Part shown: piece after piece, positions 26,716-37,100 of the stretch
Layout of the letters: every line of letters begins with the position of its first letter
Position numbering within the stretch: position 1 is the stretch's first letter
Translations under genes and position numbers: made by a program
DNA from: Glaciihabitans arcticus
GTDB taxonomy: Bacteria; Actinomycetota; Actinomycetes; Actinomycetales; Microbacteriaceae
Assembly (NCBI RefSeq): GCF_004310685.1
Contig: NZ_SISG01000001.1
Location: forward strand, 186,001 to 250,000
Length of the DNA: 64,000 bases
Direction of reading: 5' to 3'
The notes under the pieces: generated by a model
What the model was told of the DNA's origin: nothing
Databases searched by the model: none
The model's input: only the letters and a program-made list of their open reading frames with translations

Positions 26716-26751
26716 AAAAGCCCGTTCTCGATTGTCCGAGAACGGGCTTTT
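26716..26751 (+). terminator. Rho-independent terminator after tRNA-Glu
   Basis: A 15-bp perfect stem (AAAAGCCCGTTCTCG and its complement) with a 6-nt loop, ending in a T-rich run. It can act in both directions and also precedes the stop of the convergent YqhA-family gene. Confidence 0.92.
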
Positions 26752-26774
26752 TGCTTTTCGTGACGTTCTGCGCG

Positions 26775-27413
26775 CTACGAGCTCGCGGGGATGGCGCGCG
26801 GGTGCGGGCCGGACTGCGAGATCTTATCGATCCAGGCGAGGGCCACGGCCGACAGGATGAACACGAGGTGGATCATGACCTGCCAAAACACGCCGTCCGA
26901 CGTATAGGTGGTGCCGTCCTCGGTCGCGGGGTTGCTGTCGGAGAGGTCGTGTACCGCGATGAACGTCTTGAGCAGGTGGATCGACGAGATGCCGATGATT
27001 GCCATGGCGAGCTTGACCTTGAGCACGTTCGCGTTGACGTGGGAGAGCCACTCGGGCTGGTCGGGGTGTCCGTCGATCTTGATCTTGGAGACGAAGGTCT
27101 CGTAACCGCCGATGATGACCATGATCAGCAGGTTCGCGATCATGACCACGTCGATCAGGCCGAGCACGGCGAGCATGATGTCCGCCTCGTCGATATGGAT
27201 GCCCTCGCCGGTGAACAGGCCGCCAAAGACCTCTTCGCCGAGGTGCCACAGCTCGGTCATAAAGACCACGACGTAGATGACCTGGGCGGCGATGAGGCCG
27301 AGGTAGAGGGGCGCCTGCAGCCACCGGCTGAAGAAGATGAGGTAGCCGACGCCGGCCACCCACGGTGACTGGTCGCGGAACTGGCGGGGGCTGGGTGTAG
27401 GGATCTCGCTCAC
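26775..27413 (-). CDS. YqhA/UPF0114-family membrane protein
   Basis: 212 residues starting with GTG. There are four hydrophobic segments. Family signatures: [36 protein letters not shown], and the polar loop [30 protein letters not shown]. The family is widespread and its function is unknown. TAAGAT lies exactly 6 nt before the GTG, supporting this start and a leaderless transcript. The C-terminal ~15 residues are polar. Confidence 0.9.
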   Translation of the reverse strand: MSEIPTPSPRQFRDQSPWVAGVGYLIFFSRWLQAPLYLGLIAAQVIYVVVFMTELWHLGEEVFGGLFTGEGIHIDEADIMLAVLGLIDVVMIANLLIMVIIGGYETFVSKIKIDGHPDQPEWLSHVNANVLKVKLAMAIIGISSIHLLKTFIAVHDLSDSNPATEDGTTYTSDGVFWQVMIHLVFILSAVALAWIDKISQSGPHPRAIPASS

Positions 27414-27419
27414 ACAGCG

Positions 27420-27425
27420 ATCTTA
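27420..27425 (-). promoter_or_regulatory. -10 hexamer TAAGAT, leaderless yqhA-family promoter
   Basis: On the minus strand TAAGAT ends 6 nt before the GTG start at 27413. Confidence 0.55.
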
Positions 27426-27560
27426 GAGTGCGCTGTCTGGGGGTTCGGCTGACCGACTATTACGACATGCAGCGCATCCAAACGCAAGGGTTTGCACTAT
27501 TCACCCAGCAGGATGAAGGATATACAAGACCGACCAGTCTCAGCGAGAAGGGACCGCCCG

Positions 27561-29021
27561 ATGGACACACCCACCAGCGGCCCCGGCAGCATCCTCCTCC
27601 GCGAGCGCTACCGACCGACCGAGCTGATCGCGCGAGGCGGCATGGCCTCCGTCTTCCGAGCGCGGGATGAACAGCTCGACCGCGACGTCGCGGTGAAGAT
27701 CTTCCAGGCCACCGCGCCGGGCCAGATCGAGGTGGGCAAGCAGGAGCTCAAGGTGCTCGCGAGCCTCACCCACCATGCGCTCGTCCCCCTGCTCGACGCG
27801 GGCGTCGACCACTCCACGCCCGATGACCCGCACATCTTCCTGGTGATGGAGTACGTGCAGGGCACGGACCTGCGCCGCAAGTTGCTCGAAGGCCCGCTGT
27901 CTCCGCGCCAGGTCGCCTACTTCGGGTTCGACCTCGCCGAGGGGCTCGAGTACATCCATTCGCGTGACGTGGTGCATCGCGACGTGAAGCCGGCGAACGT
28001 GCTGCTGGTCGAGTACAGCGACGATGACGTTCGACCGCGCGCCAAGCTCACCGATTTCGGCATCGCCGTGTTCAGCGGGGCGCAGGAGGCGATCATCAAC
28101 GGGCGCACGGTGGGCACGGCCGCATACCTCAGTCCCGAACAGGCGCGGGGTGAGCCGGTGACCCCGGCGAGCGACGTGTACTCGCTCGGTCTCGTGCTGC
28201 TCGAGGCGCTCACCGGCGAGCTCGCCTTCCCCGGCCAGCCGCTGGAGTCGGTCTCAGAGCGCCTGGCCCGCGATCCCCGCATCCCCGACACTCTCCCGTT
28301 CGGCTGGGACGTGCTGCTCTCCGCCATGACCGCCCGCGAGCCCGCCGACCGTCCGCGGGTGCGCGATGTGATCGTGTCCCTGCGCAGTCTCGTGGTCGAG
28401 GAGCTCGGCAAGCACCGTGCCGCGAACACCCAGCCGATGCCGGTGGTCGTCTCGTCCGCGACGCAGCTGACCGTGCCAGCCATCCTCACCACCGAGCAGG
28501 TCTCGGTGAGCCAGTTCCCGACCGCGGAGGAGCGGGAGGAGGCGCGGCTCGCCGCGGTGAAGCGCTACGGCTCCCTCGACGGTGTCGCCGACTCGACGAT
28601 CGAGCGGGTCGCCGGCCTTGCCGCACGCCTTCTCGGCACCCCGGTCGCGCTCGTGAGCTCGGTGGAGCGCGACGTCATCCGTTTTCGCACCAATCTGGGC
28701 CTTGACCTCGACGAGGTGCCGCGCCAGCCCGGGCTGTGCTCGACCGCGATAGAACGCAGCACCCCGCTCGTCATCGAGGACACCCACCTCGACCCGCGCT
28801 CGCGCGACAACCAGCTGACTCTCGACTCAGGCATGCGGTTCTACGCCGGCGCTCCGTTGCGAACCCGCGAGGGCTTCGCGCTAGGCACGCTCTGTGTTCT
28901 GGATGCCACTCCGCGCACCTTCTCTGCCGACGACATCGCCACCCTCGAGGACCTCGCGGCTCTCGTCATGAACGACCTCGAGCTGAGGCTTGACGCACAG
29001 TTGGCCGGACGCACCGGATAG
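27561..29021 (+). CDS. Soluble Ser/Thr protein kinase with C-terminal GAF domain
   Basis: 486 residues. The kinase domain spans about residues 15-280: glycine loop ARGGMASVF, catalytic Lys in VAVK46IF, HRDVKPANVLL catalytic loop, DFGIAV, and SPEQ in the activation segment. A linker leads to a GAF-like domain (about residues 335-480: VSSVERDVIRFRTNLGL, RFYAGAPLRT, GTLCVLD). There is no transmembrane helix, unlike most PknB-type kinases, so it probably senses a cytoplasmic small molecule or redox signal (inference). ATG 27561 has AAGGGA 7 nt upstream; an in-frame TTG 69 bp upstream is less likely. Confidence 0.9.
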   Translation: MDTPTSGPGSILLRERYRPTELIARGGMASVFRARDEQLDRDVAVKIFQATAPGQIEVGKQELKVLASLTHHALVPLLDAGVDHSTPDDPHIFLVMEYVQGTDLRRKLLEGPLSPRQVAYFGFDLAEGLEYIHSRDVVHRDVKPANVLLVEYSDDDVRPRAKLTDFGIAVFSGAQEAIINGRTVGTAAYLSPEQARGEPVTPASDVYSLGLVLLEALTGELAFPGQPLESVSERLARDPRIPDTLPFGWDVLLSAMTAREPADRPRVRDVIVSLRSLVVEELGKHRAANTQPMPVVVSSATQLTVPAILTTEQVSVSQFPTAEEREEARLAAVKRYGSLDGVADSTIERVAGLAARLLGTPVALVSSVERDVIRFRTNLGLDLDEVPRQPGLCSTAIERSTPLVIEDTHLDPRSRDNQLTLDSGMRFYAGAPLRTREGFALGTLCVLDATPRTFSADDIATLEDLAALVMNDLELRLDAQLAGRTG

Positions 29022-29035
29022 CGGCCGCGGAGCCG

Positions 29036-29165
29036 GTAAGCTGGAAGGGCGAAGGGGAGTATCCCACCTCGCCGTGAACGTCAACACGGGTTGCAGCGCA
29101 GCGGCCCCGGACACGGCGGCAATCACTTCTGTGGTTGCGGGAGAGACTTTCGAGCTGTTGCACGC
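29036..29165 (+). ncRNA. yybP-ykoY (manganese) riboswitch
   Basis: The leader of the TerC gene contains the conserved elements in order: GAAGGGGAGTA (29051-29061), CGTCAACA (29079-29086) and GGGAGAGACTTTCG (29139-29152). CGAAGG (29050-29055) pairs with CTTTCG (29147-29152) to close the element, with internal hairpins between. This is the yybP-ykoY motif, a Mn2+-sensing riboswitch that commonly precedes TerC/Alx and other manganese exporters. A TAAGCT at 29036 may be the -10. No terminator hairpin is obvious, so control may be at translation (inference). Confidence 0.85.
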
Positions 29166-29189
29166 CCACTCCTCCCCGAAACGGATTTC

Positions 29190-30299
29190 ATGGAAACCCT
29201 CGCCCTGCCCGCATGGTTCGAGATCGGCTCGTTCGTCGTTCTCCTGCTGATCCTCGCCGCGGACCTCATCCTCGCCTACAAGCGCCCGCACATCCCCTCG
29301 ACCCGTGAGTCTGCGCTGTGGGTTGGCTTCTACGTGCTGCTGGCCCTGATCTTCGCGGGCCTGATGCTCGTGATCGGCGATGCGGAGCACGCCGGGCAGT
29401 TCATCGCCGGCTGGGTGACCGAGTACAGCCTGTCGATCGACAACCTCTTCGTGTTCGTCATCATCATGGCGCGCTTCTCGGTGCCGAGGAAGTACCAGCA
29501 GGAGGTGCTCATGGTAGGCATCATCCTCGCCCTGATCTTCCGCGGCATCTTCATCATCCTTGGTGCCGTCGTCATCGAGCAGTTCAGCTTCGTCTTCTAC
29601 ATCTTCGGCGCGTTCCTGCTCTACACCGCCGCGAACCAGGCGTTCACCAACCACGATGACGAGGCGGAGACCGAGAACAAGCTCATCGCGTTCCTGCGTC
29701 GCCGCATCGCGATCACCGACGTCTACGACGGCGGCAAGTTGCGCACCGTCATCGACGGTAAGAAGGTGTTCACGCCGATCATCGTGGTGTTCATCGCCCT
29801 CGGCACCACCGACCTCGTCTTCGCGCTCGACTCGATCCCGGCAATCTTCGGCATCACCCAGAGCCCGTTCATCGTCTTCACGGCCAACGTCTTCGCGTTG
29901 ATGGGCCTGCGACAGCTGTACTTCCTGCTCGGCGACCTCATCGACAAGCTCGTGTACCTCAAGTACGGCATCGCGTTCATCCTCGCCTTCATCGGTGTGA
30001 AGCTCGTGCTGCACGCGATGCACGAGAACGAGCTGCCGTTCATCAACAACGGCCAGCACATCGAGTGGGCGCCCGAGATCGACACCTGGACCTCGCTCGG
30101 CGTCATCCTCGCCTCGATGGCCATCGCGACGATCGCGAGCCTCGTCAAGCTGCGAGTGGATGCCCGGCGCGCGCCCGCGCCCGTGCAGGCCACAGCAGCC
30201 GACGAGCCGACCCCCGGCGACGGCAGCACCTCCGCGACCGCCGTTACCGACGCCACTGCTTCATCCACTTCTCCCGACAAGTCGACCACCCCCGAATAG
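29190..30299 (+). CDS. TerC/Alx-family integral membrane protein
   Basis: 369 residues with about nine transmembrane helices. Family signatures: SLSIDNLFVFVIIM, the Arg/His-containing FRGIFIILGAVVIEQF, TTDLVFALDSIPAIFGIT, and a C-terminal helix pair. The conserved membrane Asp residues (SIDN, TDLVFALDS) are the expected metal-coordinating positions of this Mn2+ efflux-associated family. The C-terminal ~40 residues are a Pro/Thr/Ser-rich cytoplasmic tail. The leader carries a manganese riboswitch. Two small membrane genes follow, the first after 13 bp. Confidence 0.92.
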   Translation: METLALPAWFEIGSFVVLLLILAADLILAYKRPHIPSTRESALWVGFYVLLALIFAGLMLVIGDAEHAGQFIAGWVTEYSLSIDNLFVFVIIMARFSVPRKYQQEVLMVGIILALIFRGIFIILGAVVIEQFSFVFYIFGAFLLYTAANQAFTNHDDEAETENKLIAFLRRRIAITDVYDGGKLRTVIDGKKVFTPIIVVFIALGTTDLVFALDSIPAIFGITQSPFIVFTANVFALMGLRQLYFLLGDLIDKLVYLKYGIAFILAFIGVKLVLHAMHENELPFINNGQHIEWAPEIDTWTSLGVILASMAIATIASLVKLRVDARRAPAPVQATAADEPTPGDGSTSATAVTDATASSTSPDKSTTPE

Positions 30300-30312
30300 C
30301 AAGGAGCAGCCC

Positions 30313-30555
30313 ATGGCACCGCCGACCGACGTCCAGCACGACGAGCCGCCGGTGCCGCCCGGGGATCTGGACTGGCTCACCGATTTCGACGCCGCCGAGG
30401 GCGACAAACACCGCGGGCGGGTGCTCGGCCGATCGGATCGGCTGTTCGCCCGCTACCCGTGGCCGACGGCGATCTTCGTCGGGAGTCTGGTGATCGCTGC
30501 GGTCATGCTGATCGCGTCGCTGCTCTGGCCGCTCCAGCTGGGCGGGAGGGGCTGA
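30313..30555 (+). CDS. Small single-pass membrane protein (80 aa)
   Basis: Residues 1-45 are acidic/polar and Pro-rich; one transmembrane helix spans about residues 52-73, ending with LGGRG. AAGGAG at 30301-30306 lies 6 nt before the ATG. It follows terC by 13 bp and its TGA overlaps the next ATG (TGATG), so it is translated as part of the terC operon. No family recognised. Confidence 0.75.
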   Translation: MAPPTDVQHDEPPVPPGDLDWLTDFDAAEGDKHRGRVLGRSDRLFARYPWPTAIFVGSLVIAAVMLIASLLWPLQLGGRG

Positions 30556-31241
30556 TGGCCGACGTCGCCGTGGCGCACGCCCGGCCCAGCCGCGGCCGCG
30601 TCGTCGTCGCCTGGATCGTGTCCGTTTGTGCGGCCGTCATTGTGGACGGCCTCGCGCTCCTGGGAGCCACGCAGATCGTCGAGTTCCGGGTGAGTCACTC
30701 CACGCCGGTGGCCAGCCCTGGCGGGTCGGCGAGTTCTCCGCCGCCGCCGCGACCCACCTCGACCGCAGTAGTTCCTGAACGGGACAGCCGGGTGCCGAAT
30801 GAGTGCAGTGGGCTGTACAGCGCCGCCATGGTCGGCACGCTCATCGACGCCGGTCTGCGCCTGCAGCTCGAGGCGACCCCGGCCGACATCGTCGACAGTG
30901 GTTCGGGTGACCAGACCCTGCGCGAGCTGATGCTCCAGCGGCCGCTCATCGAGTGCGTCTGGCTGGACTCGGCCGGAGGCAAGCAGAGCGGTGTGCTCAC
31001 GGTTGTGGCCGAGGCGACGCCGCAGCTCGCTGCCGCAGTCGAACAGCGGGCGAGCCAGCTCGGGCTCACCCGGCTCAGCGAGAACGGTGGACAGCGCTGG
31101 GTGACCGAGGGCACGGACGCCGACGGAACGAAGACCGGCGAGTCGCACTTCCTGCGCGACGGGCTCTGGTTCGCGACCCGCTGGTACGGCCAGGGCCCGT
31201 ACGGCTACACGTCCGACATGGTGAAACGGGTGTTCGCCTGA
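30555..31241 (+). CDS. Membrane-anchored extracytoplasmic protein, unknown function
   Basis: 228 residues. An N-terminal transmembrane helix (about residues 15-38) is followed by a Ser/Pro linker and an extracytoplasmic domain of ~150 residues with two cysteines (NECSGLY and IECVWLD) that could form a disulfide. The ATG overlaps the previous stop, so it is the third gene of the terC unit. I do not recognise the domain. Confidence 0.7.
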   Translation: MADVAVAHARPSRGRVVVAWIVSVCAAVIVDGLALLGATQIVEFRVSHSTPVASPGGSASSPPPPRPTSTAVVPERDSRVPNECSGLYSAAMVGTLIDAGLRLQLEATPADIVDSGSGDQTLRELMLQRPLIECVWLDSAGGKQSGVLTVVAEATPQLAAAVEQRASQLGLTRLSENGGQRWVTEGTDADGTKTGESHFLRDGLWFATRWYGQGPYGYTSDMVKRVFA

Positions 31242-31331
31242 GGCAACTTGGGTCGCACCCCGCTGTTCCCTTAGTCTGGAACCCGTTTTGTACGATCCCT
31301 TTCCACCAGCCAGGCTGAGGAGCTTTGGACC

Positions 31332-32420
31332 ATGCTCCACTACGCTCCGACCGCCGAGCGGACTTGGCTGGCGTTTGCCACGGCCGACCGTGTGCTGCTC
31401 GTCGAGGCGGGCGCCGCGACATCCGCCGACCGCATCTGGACGCAGCTCGCCGTCGATGGCACGCAGGCCGTGCTCGACGAGCTGACCGCGAGCGGCCTCG
31501 GTGCGACGCCGTCGTTCGCCCTCGTCTCCTGGACGCCCGGTGTGGCGCCAGACACACTCGCCCTGCTCTGCATCGTGCGCGGGGCGGCATCACTCGGCGT
31601 CGAGACGCCCGCGGGCGCGGTGGTGATCGACGGTTCGAGCGCGAGCACCTGGGTCGAACGCAGCATTGCGGCCGCCAGCCGATTCACCGTGACGACGACC
31701 GGGGATGCCACGGGCGCCCCGCTTCCGCTGGGCACGGGTGCGGCGTGGGCGACCTCGGTGACGCTCGAGGTCGCCGGCGCTGTCGCCGTGCCGGTCGTGG
31801 AGGCCGCGCTGCCAGCCCCCGAGCCCGAGGATCCCGAGGAGCTCGACGACCACACGGTTGTGATGCCGAGCCGCGCCGAGCGCGCTGCCGCCGAGGCGCC
31901 GACCGACGACCCGTTCGACGCCACCATCGTGCGGCCGCGCATCGCGCCCGCGAACGGCACGCACGTCGCGCCGGTTCCCGTCGAGGATCCCGACCACGAC
32001 GGCGCCACCATCATGAGCGTCGACCGTGCCCAGCTGCGCTCGCGCCGCACCACGGCTCCGGTCGCACCCGCGGCTCCGAGCGTGCCGCGCTACAGCCTGC
32101 AGTTCTCGACCGGTTTCACCGAGAATCTCGAGATCCCGATCGTCGTCGGACGCGCGCCGAGTGTGATGCCGGGCGGTGCGGGGGAGTCCCCGCTGCTCGT
32201 GCCGATCCCGGGCGATGAGGACATCTCGCGCAATCACGCACGTTTCGCCGTCGAGGGCGACTCGGTCACCGTCACCGACCTGCACTCGCGCAACGGCACT
32301 TCCATCGCGATTCCGGGACGCCCGCCGCAGCGCCTGCGCCAGGGCGAGCCGACCACCGTGCTCGTTGGCACGGTCGTCGATCTCGGCGGCGGCATCACGA
32401 TCACCGTGCAGGAGCGTTGA
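31332..32420 (+). CDS. FHA-domain protein, first gene of the kinase/MoxR cluster
   Basis: 362 residues. The C-terminal ~110 residues are an FHA phosphothreonine-binding domain, with IVVGRAPS, DEDISRNHARFAVEG, DLHSRNGTS and the last strands up to ITVQER. The N-terminal ~160 residues form an unrecognised alpha/beta region, and the middle is acidic and Thr-rich (HTVVMPSR, DATIVRPR, GATIMSVD), repeated Thr motifs that look like kinase targets. GAGGAG precedes the ATG. Its TGA overlaps the ATG of the downstream kinase, so substrate reader and kinase are made together. Confidence 0.88.
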   Translation: MLHYAPTAERTWLAFATADRVLLVEAGAATSADRIWTQLAVDGTQAVLDELTASGLGATPSFALVSWTPGVAPDTLALLCIVRGAASLGVETPAGAVVIDGSSASTWVERSIAAASRFTVTTTGDATGAPLPLGTGAAWATSVTLEVAGAVAVPVVEAALPAPEPEDPEELDDHTVVMPSRAERAAAEAPTDDPFDATIVRPRIAPANGTHVAPVPVEDPDHDGATIMSVDRAQLRSRRTTAPVAPAAPSVPRYSLQFSTGFTENLEIPIVVGRAPSVMPGGAGESPLLVPIPGDEDISRNHARFAVEGDSVTVTDLHSRNGTSIAIPGRPPQRLRQGEPTTVLVGTVVDLGGGITITVQER

Positions 32421-34084
32421 TGCGCCGCGCGCCCTCCTCGCCTCCGGCAATCGAGGGCTACGAGCACGTTCGACTGCTCGGCGCGGGCGGATTCTCCGAC
32501 GTGTTCCTCTACGAGCAGCGTCTCCCGAAGCGGCGGGTTGCCGTGAAGGTGTTGCTCTCCGATGAACTCGGGGAGGCGAGCCGCGCGGCGTTCGTCGCCG
32601 AGGCGAACCTGATGGCGCAGTTGTCCGCGCATCCCTATATCGTCACGATCTACCACGCGGATGTCGCGCGCGACGGCCGGCCCTACTTCGTGATGGAGTA
32701 CTGCTCGGGCCCAAGTCTCGCCGAGCTGTACAAGCGCGAGCCGTTCAGCGTGGCCGACGCGCTCCGTACCGGCGTACGCCTGTCGAGCGCAATCGCGACG
32801 GCGCACTCCGCGGGCATCCTGCACCGCGACATCAAGCCCGCGAACGTGCTCACCAACGACTACGGCTGGCCCGCGCTCACCGACTTCGGCATCGCCTCGG
32901 CGGTCGATGAGGACCTTCCGACCGTGGGGGCCGCGGTCGGCGACATCGACTCGACCGGCACCTCCAATGCGGCAGGCGAGACCGGCAGCCAGTCGGTCGG
33001 CATGAGCATCCCGTGGTCGCCCGCCGAGATGTTCGAGGATGACCCGCAACCCGACGTGCGCTCCGACGTGTTCTCGCTTGCCGCCACGATCCACACCCTG
33101 CTCGCCGGCCGCACGCCGTTCGAGGTCTTCGGCAAGTCGAACGGCGCTCTCGACCTCGTGTCGCGCATCGAGCACGGCCAGATCACGCCGATCGATCGGG
33201 ATGACGTTCCACGCTCCCTGCTCGCCGTGCTGCAGAAAGGTATGGCGACACGCCGCGAGGACCGCTTCGCGAGCGCCGTCGAATTCGCCCGCGCGCTGCA
33301 GCGGGTGGAGCTCGAGCTCGGCTACACGCCCACCGGCATCGAGGTGCCGAATCTGGACATCGTGCAGGCGCCCCGTGTCGCCGATCCCGCACCGGGCGCT
33401 GACGACAACGAGACCCGCGTGCGCTCGGTGTCGACCATCAACGCGCAGGCGCCGTCCCCGCAGCAGGACGAGGAGACTCGTATCCGGCCTGTCACGGTCA
33501 TCGCCCCGCCGGCGGTGCCCGCCTCTCCGGTCGCGCCTGCCCAACCCTCGCTCACCGGCTCCGCCTCCCTCACCGGTAACGAGGAGACGATCGTGCGGCC
33601 GCGCCCGGCGCCGGTTGTCGCGGAACCTGTGCCCGCGGCATCCAGTGCACCTAAATCCACGCGGGGACTCGTCGTCGGGCTTGTGTCGGCCGCCGCGGTG
33701 CTGATCGTGGGTGGCGTTGTCACGGCGGCGATCCTCGGCGCGGGCGGCGGCCTGCGCGAGGCGACCCAGCCGTCGAACACCCCGCCTGGTGGCGGACCGG
33801 GTTCTGCGATCGGTGGCGAGATCGTGCCGCAGCCCGTGGATGGCACGGCCACCCCGTCCGCGAACGGCACGAGCGTCACGTACTCCTGGTCGAACCCCGA
33901 GCCGCTCGATGGTGACACCTACCGCTATGCGCGTTCGGAACAGCCGGGCAGCCTGATGCCACTCGCCGAGGCGTCGGTGACCATCGACGGACTCGCGGCC
34001 GGGCAGCGCCAGTGCATCGAGGTGTACATCACCCGTGCGGGCGATCTCTCGGCCGTCCCGTTAGAGATCTGCTACCCCGAGTAG
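32420..34084 (+). CDS. Transmembrane Ser/Thr protein kinase (PknB-like)
   Basis: 554 residues. Kinase domain about residues 12-280: GAGGFSDVF loop, VAVK43VLL, HRDIKPANVL, DFGIAS and a WSPAE activation segment. A Thr-rich juxtamembrane stretch with repeated ETRVR/ETRIR/ETIVRP motifs follows, typical of autophosphorylation sites read by FHA domains. One transmembrane helix lies at about 418-440, then a ~110-residue extracytoplasmic domain with a fibronectin-type-III-like pattern and two cysteines. The ATG overlaps the FHA stop (TGATG). The outside domain could sense the surface protein encoded next. Confidence 0.92.
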   Translation: MRRAPSSPPAIEGYEHVRLLGAGGFSDVFLYEQRLPKRRVAVKVLLSDELGEASRAAFVAEANLMAQLSAHPYIVTIYHADVARDGRPYFVMEYCSGPSLAELYKREPFSVADALRTGVRLSSAIATAHSAGILHRDIKPANVLTNDYGWPALTDFGIASAVDEDLPTVGAAVGDIDSTGTSNAAGETGSQSVGMSIPWSPAEMFEDDPQPDVRSDVFSLAATIHTLLAGRTPFEVFGKSNGALDLVSRIEHGQITPIDRDDVPRSLLAVLQKGMATRREDRFASAVEFARALQRVELELGYTPTGIEVPNLDIVQAPRVADPAPGADDNETRVRSVSTINAQAPSPQQDEETRIRPVTVIAPPAVPASPVAPAQPSLTGSASLTGNEETIVRPRPAPVVAEPVPAASSAPKSTRGLVVGLVSAAAVLIVGGVVTAAILGAGGGLREATQPSNTPPGGGPGSAIGGEIVPQPVDGTATPSANGTSVTYSWSNPEPLDGDTYRYARSEQPGSLMPLAEASVTIDGLAAGQRQCIEVYITRAGDLSAVPLEICYPE

Positions 34085-34193
34085 CGCCTTCCTGACAGCC
34101 CGCTCCTGTCCCGCTGTAAGGAATGATTCTGTTAAGGTGAGAACGACTGGTCTCACCCCCGTAGGGGTCACACGGAACTCGGAGCTCTAGGCG

Positions 34194-37100
34194 GTGGCTG
34201 TCTCGAACTGGTGGAAGCGCAGCCGTAAGGCGATAGCGTCCACCACCGCGATCCTCGTCGTCATCGGTGTACCCACTACCTTCGCGGTGCTGCACGAGGG
34301 TTTCCCGATCACCGACGTCGACCTCACTACCCGTGACGTGTGGGTCACCAATGGCGAGCAGTTCCTGGCCGGCCGCCTCAATCGCCAGATCGAGGAGCTC
34401 AACGGCGCGGTCTCCGCCGCCTCGAACGGGCTCGACGTGGTGCAGAACGGCACCAACGTCTTCCTGGTCGACAACGTCTCCGGGTCGCTCGAACGCATCG
34501 ATCCCGCGTTCACGCGCCTCGTCGAGCGCGTCGACCTGCCCGCCTCTTCCACTGTGGTGCTGGGCGGCACGAGCCTCGCGATCCTCTCGCCTGCGAAGGG
34601 CGAGCTGTGGGTCGTCGACGTGGCGAACGGGCTCGACTTCAGCCCGAGCGATCCGCCGGCCGTTGAACTGGGCAAGGGCGCGCGGGTGACGGTGTCGCCC
34701 GAGGGACGGGTGTTCGCGACATCCAGCACCGACCAGACACTGTTCACCATCGATGGCGTCGGGGCGAAGCCGACGGAACGCCAGCTTGAGTTCGGGGCCG
34801 CCCACCAGCTCACCGCGGTGGGCGAGCGTGCGGTGATCCTCGACACCGACGAGAACGTGCTGGTGACGGATGACGGCACCCGCACCGAGCTCGGCGAGAA
34901 CACCGGCCTCAAGCTGCAGCAGCCCGGCAAGCCGAATGACCAGGTGATCGTCGCGACCGGCGACGGACTGCTGCGCGTGCCGCTCGGCGGCGGAACCCCC
35001 GAGCTCTCCAAGGCGCCGATCGACAGCCCGCTCGTCGACCCGAACGGCGTCTCCTCGCCGGTCTGGCTCGACGGTTGCGCGCACGGCGCGTGGGGCGGTG
35101 CGCAGCAGTACCTGCTCTCCTGCGACGACGAGAAGGCCGTATCCGACAAGATCCCGCAGCCGACCCAGGGTTCGATCGTCGAGTTCCGTGTCAACAAGTC
35201 GGTCATCGCACTCAACAACCTGAACAACGGAAACGTCTGGCTGGTCGACAACGAGATGCGTCTCGTCGAGAACTGGGACGAGGTCACCCCGCCGCTCGAA
35301 GACGAGACCGAGGAGGGCGACGAGAAGTCGTCGACCCAGTCGTTCGAAGACACCCTCGCGGAGCGCACCGACCAGAACCGCGTGCCGCTGGCCCGCGACG
35401 ACCAGTTCGGCCTGCGCCCCGGCCGCACCACGATCCTGCCGGTACTCGAGAACGACACCGACCCCGATGGCGATGTGCTCACGATCACCGCGACGAGCGC
35501 CCTCGACGAGAGCGTTGGGGTGCTGGACTACATCGACGGTGGCCGCGCACTGCAGTTCACTCCGGCCGAGGGCACCTCCACCGCCTCGTTCCGCTACACG
35601 GTCGACGACGGGCGGGACGGCGTCGCTGAGGCCTACGTGTCCCTTCGGGTCGTGCCGAATGCCGCCGCCAATACGGCACCCGAGGAGAAGCGCACCACGA
35701 GTGTCAGCGTCGAGGCACGCGGCACCATCAACTACAACGTGCTCACCGACTGGATCGACCCCGACGGCGACGACCTGACGCTCATCTCTGCCGCCCCGGT
35801 GAGCGGCGACGACGTGCGCTTCACCCCCGACGGCTTCCTGACCTTCGAGAGCAAGTCCTCCCAGCTGGGTGAGAAGGAGGTGCGGCTCGTCGTCGGCGAT
35901 GGCGACCTCACCATGACCGGCACCTTCCTCGTCGACGTCAAGGCACCCGGAACCCTCCCGCCGATCGGCACTCCCGATTACGCCGAGGTCTTTGTGAACG
36001 AGACGGTGGTCATCAAGCCGATCGACAACGACGTCACGCCCTCGGGTGAGGACCTCGTGCTGCTGAACGTCGACAAGCTGCCGAAGAACGCAACTGTCTC
36101 ACCCAACCTCGAGCGCCAGACCGTGGGCTTCTCCGCCCCCAAGGCGGGCACCTACTACTTCTTCTACGGGGTGGGCGCGGGAGCGAAGTCGAGCATCGGG
36201 CTCGTCCGTGTCGACGTGCGCGAGGAGCCGAAAGAACCCCTGCCGCCGATCGCCGTGAAGGACACCGCCTACCTGCGGGCCAACGAGCCGACCGTCGTGA
36301 AGGTGCTCGCCAACGACGTCTCGCCCACCGGCCTGGTGCTGGCCATCCAGGGCACCGACACCGACAGCACGGCGACCGGACTCTCGGTCGAAGTGTTGAA
36401 CAACACGAACATCCGCATCACGTCATCCTCTGCTTTGACGGAACAGACCCAGTTCACCTACACGATCTCCGACGGTGCGAATACGGCGCTCGCGGGGGTC
36501 ACCGTCGTGCCGGTCGCTCCGATCGTCAACCGGCAGCCTCCCGTCGCGATGGACGAGGCGGTGAGCGTGCGCGCCGGCGACATCGTGAGCGTGGACGTTC
36601 TGAGCAACGACTACCACCCCGATGACTCGCAGCTGATCCTCGACCCCGACCTCGTCGACGTGAGCAACACCGGTGGCGGCCTCGCCTTCGTCAACGGCAA
36701 GAACGTGCGCTACCAGGCGCCGCGCGAACCCGGTGACTACACCGCGGTCTATCGCGTGACAGACAAGTTCGGTGAGTCCGCGACCGCGACCGTCACCTTC
36801 GTCGTCAAGGCTCCCGATCTCGAGAGCAACCAGCCGCCGCTGCCCGAACCGCAGACCGCGCGCGTGTTCGCAGGCGAGAAGGTGCTCATCACCATCCCGC
36901 TCGACACGATCGATCCGGATGGCGACTCGGTCATGCTGACCCGCTTCGTACAGCCGCCCACCAAGGGCGTGCCCAGCGAGCAGACCGAGAACTCCTTCAT
37001 CTACAAGGCCGATGTCACGAACACCGGCACGGACACCATCCGCTACGAGGTCGAGGACACCTTCGGCGCGAAGGCGCAGGGCGTGATCCAGATCGGTGTG

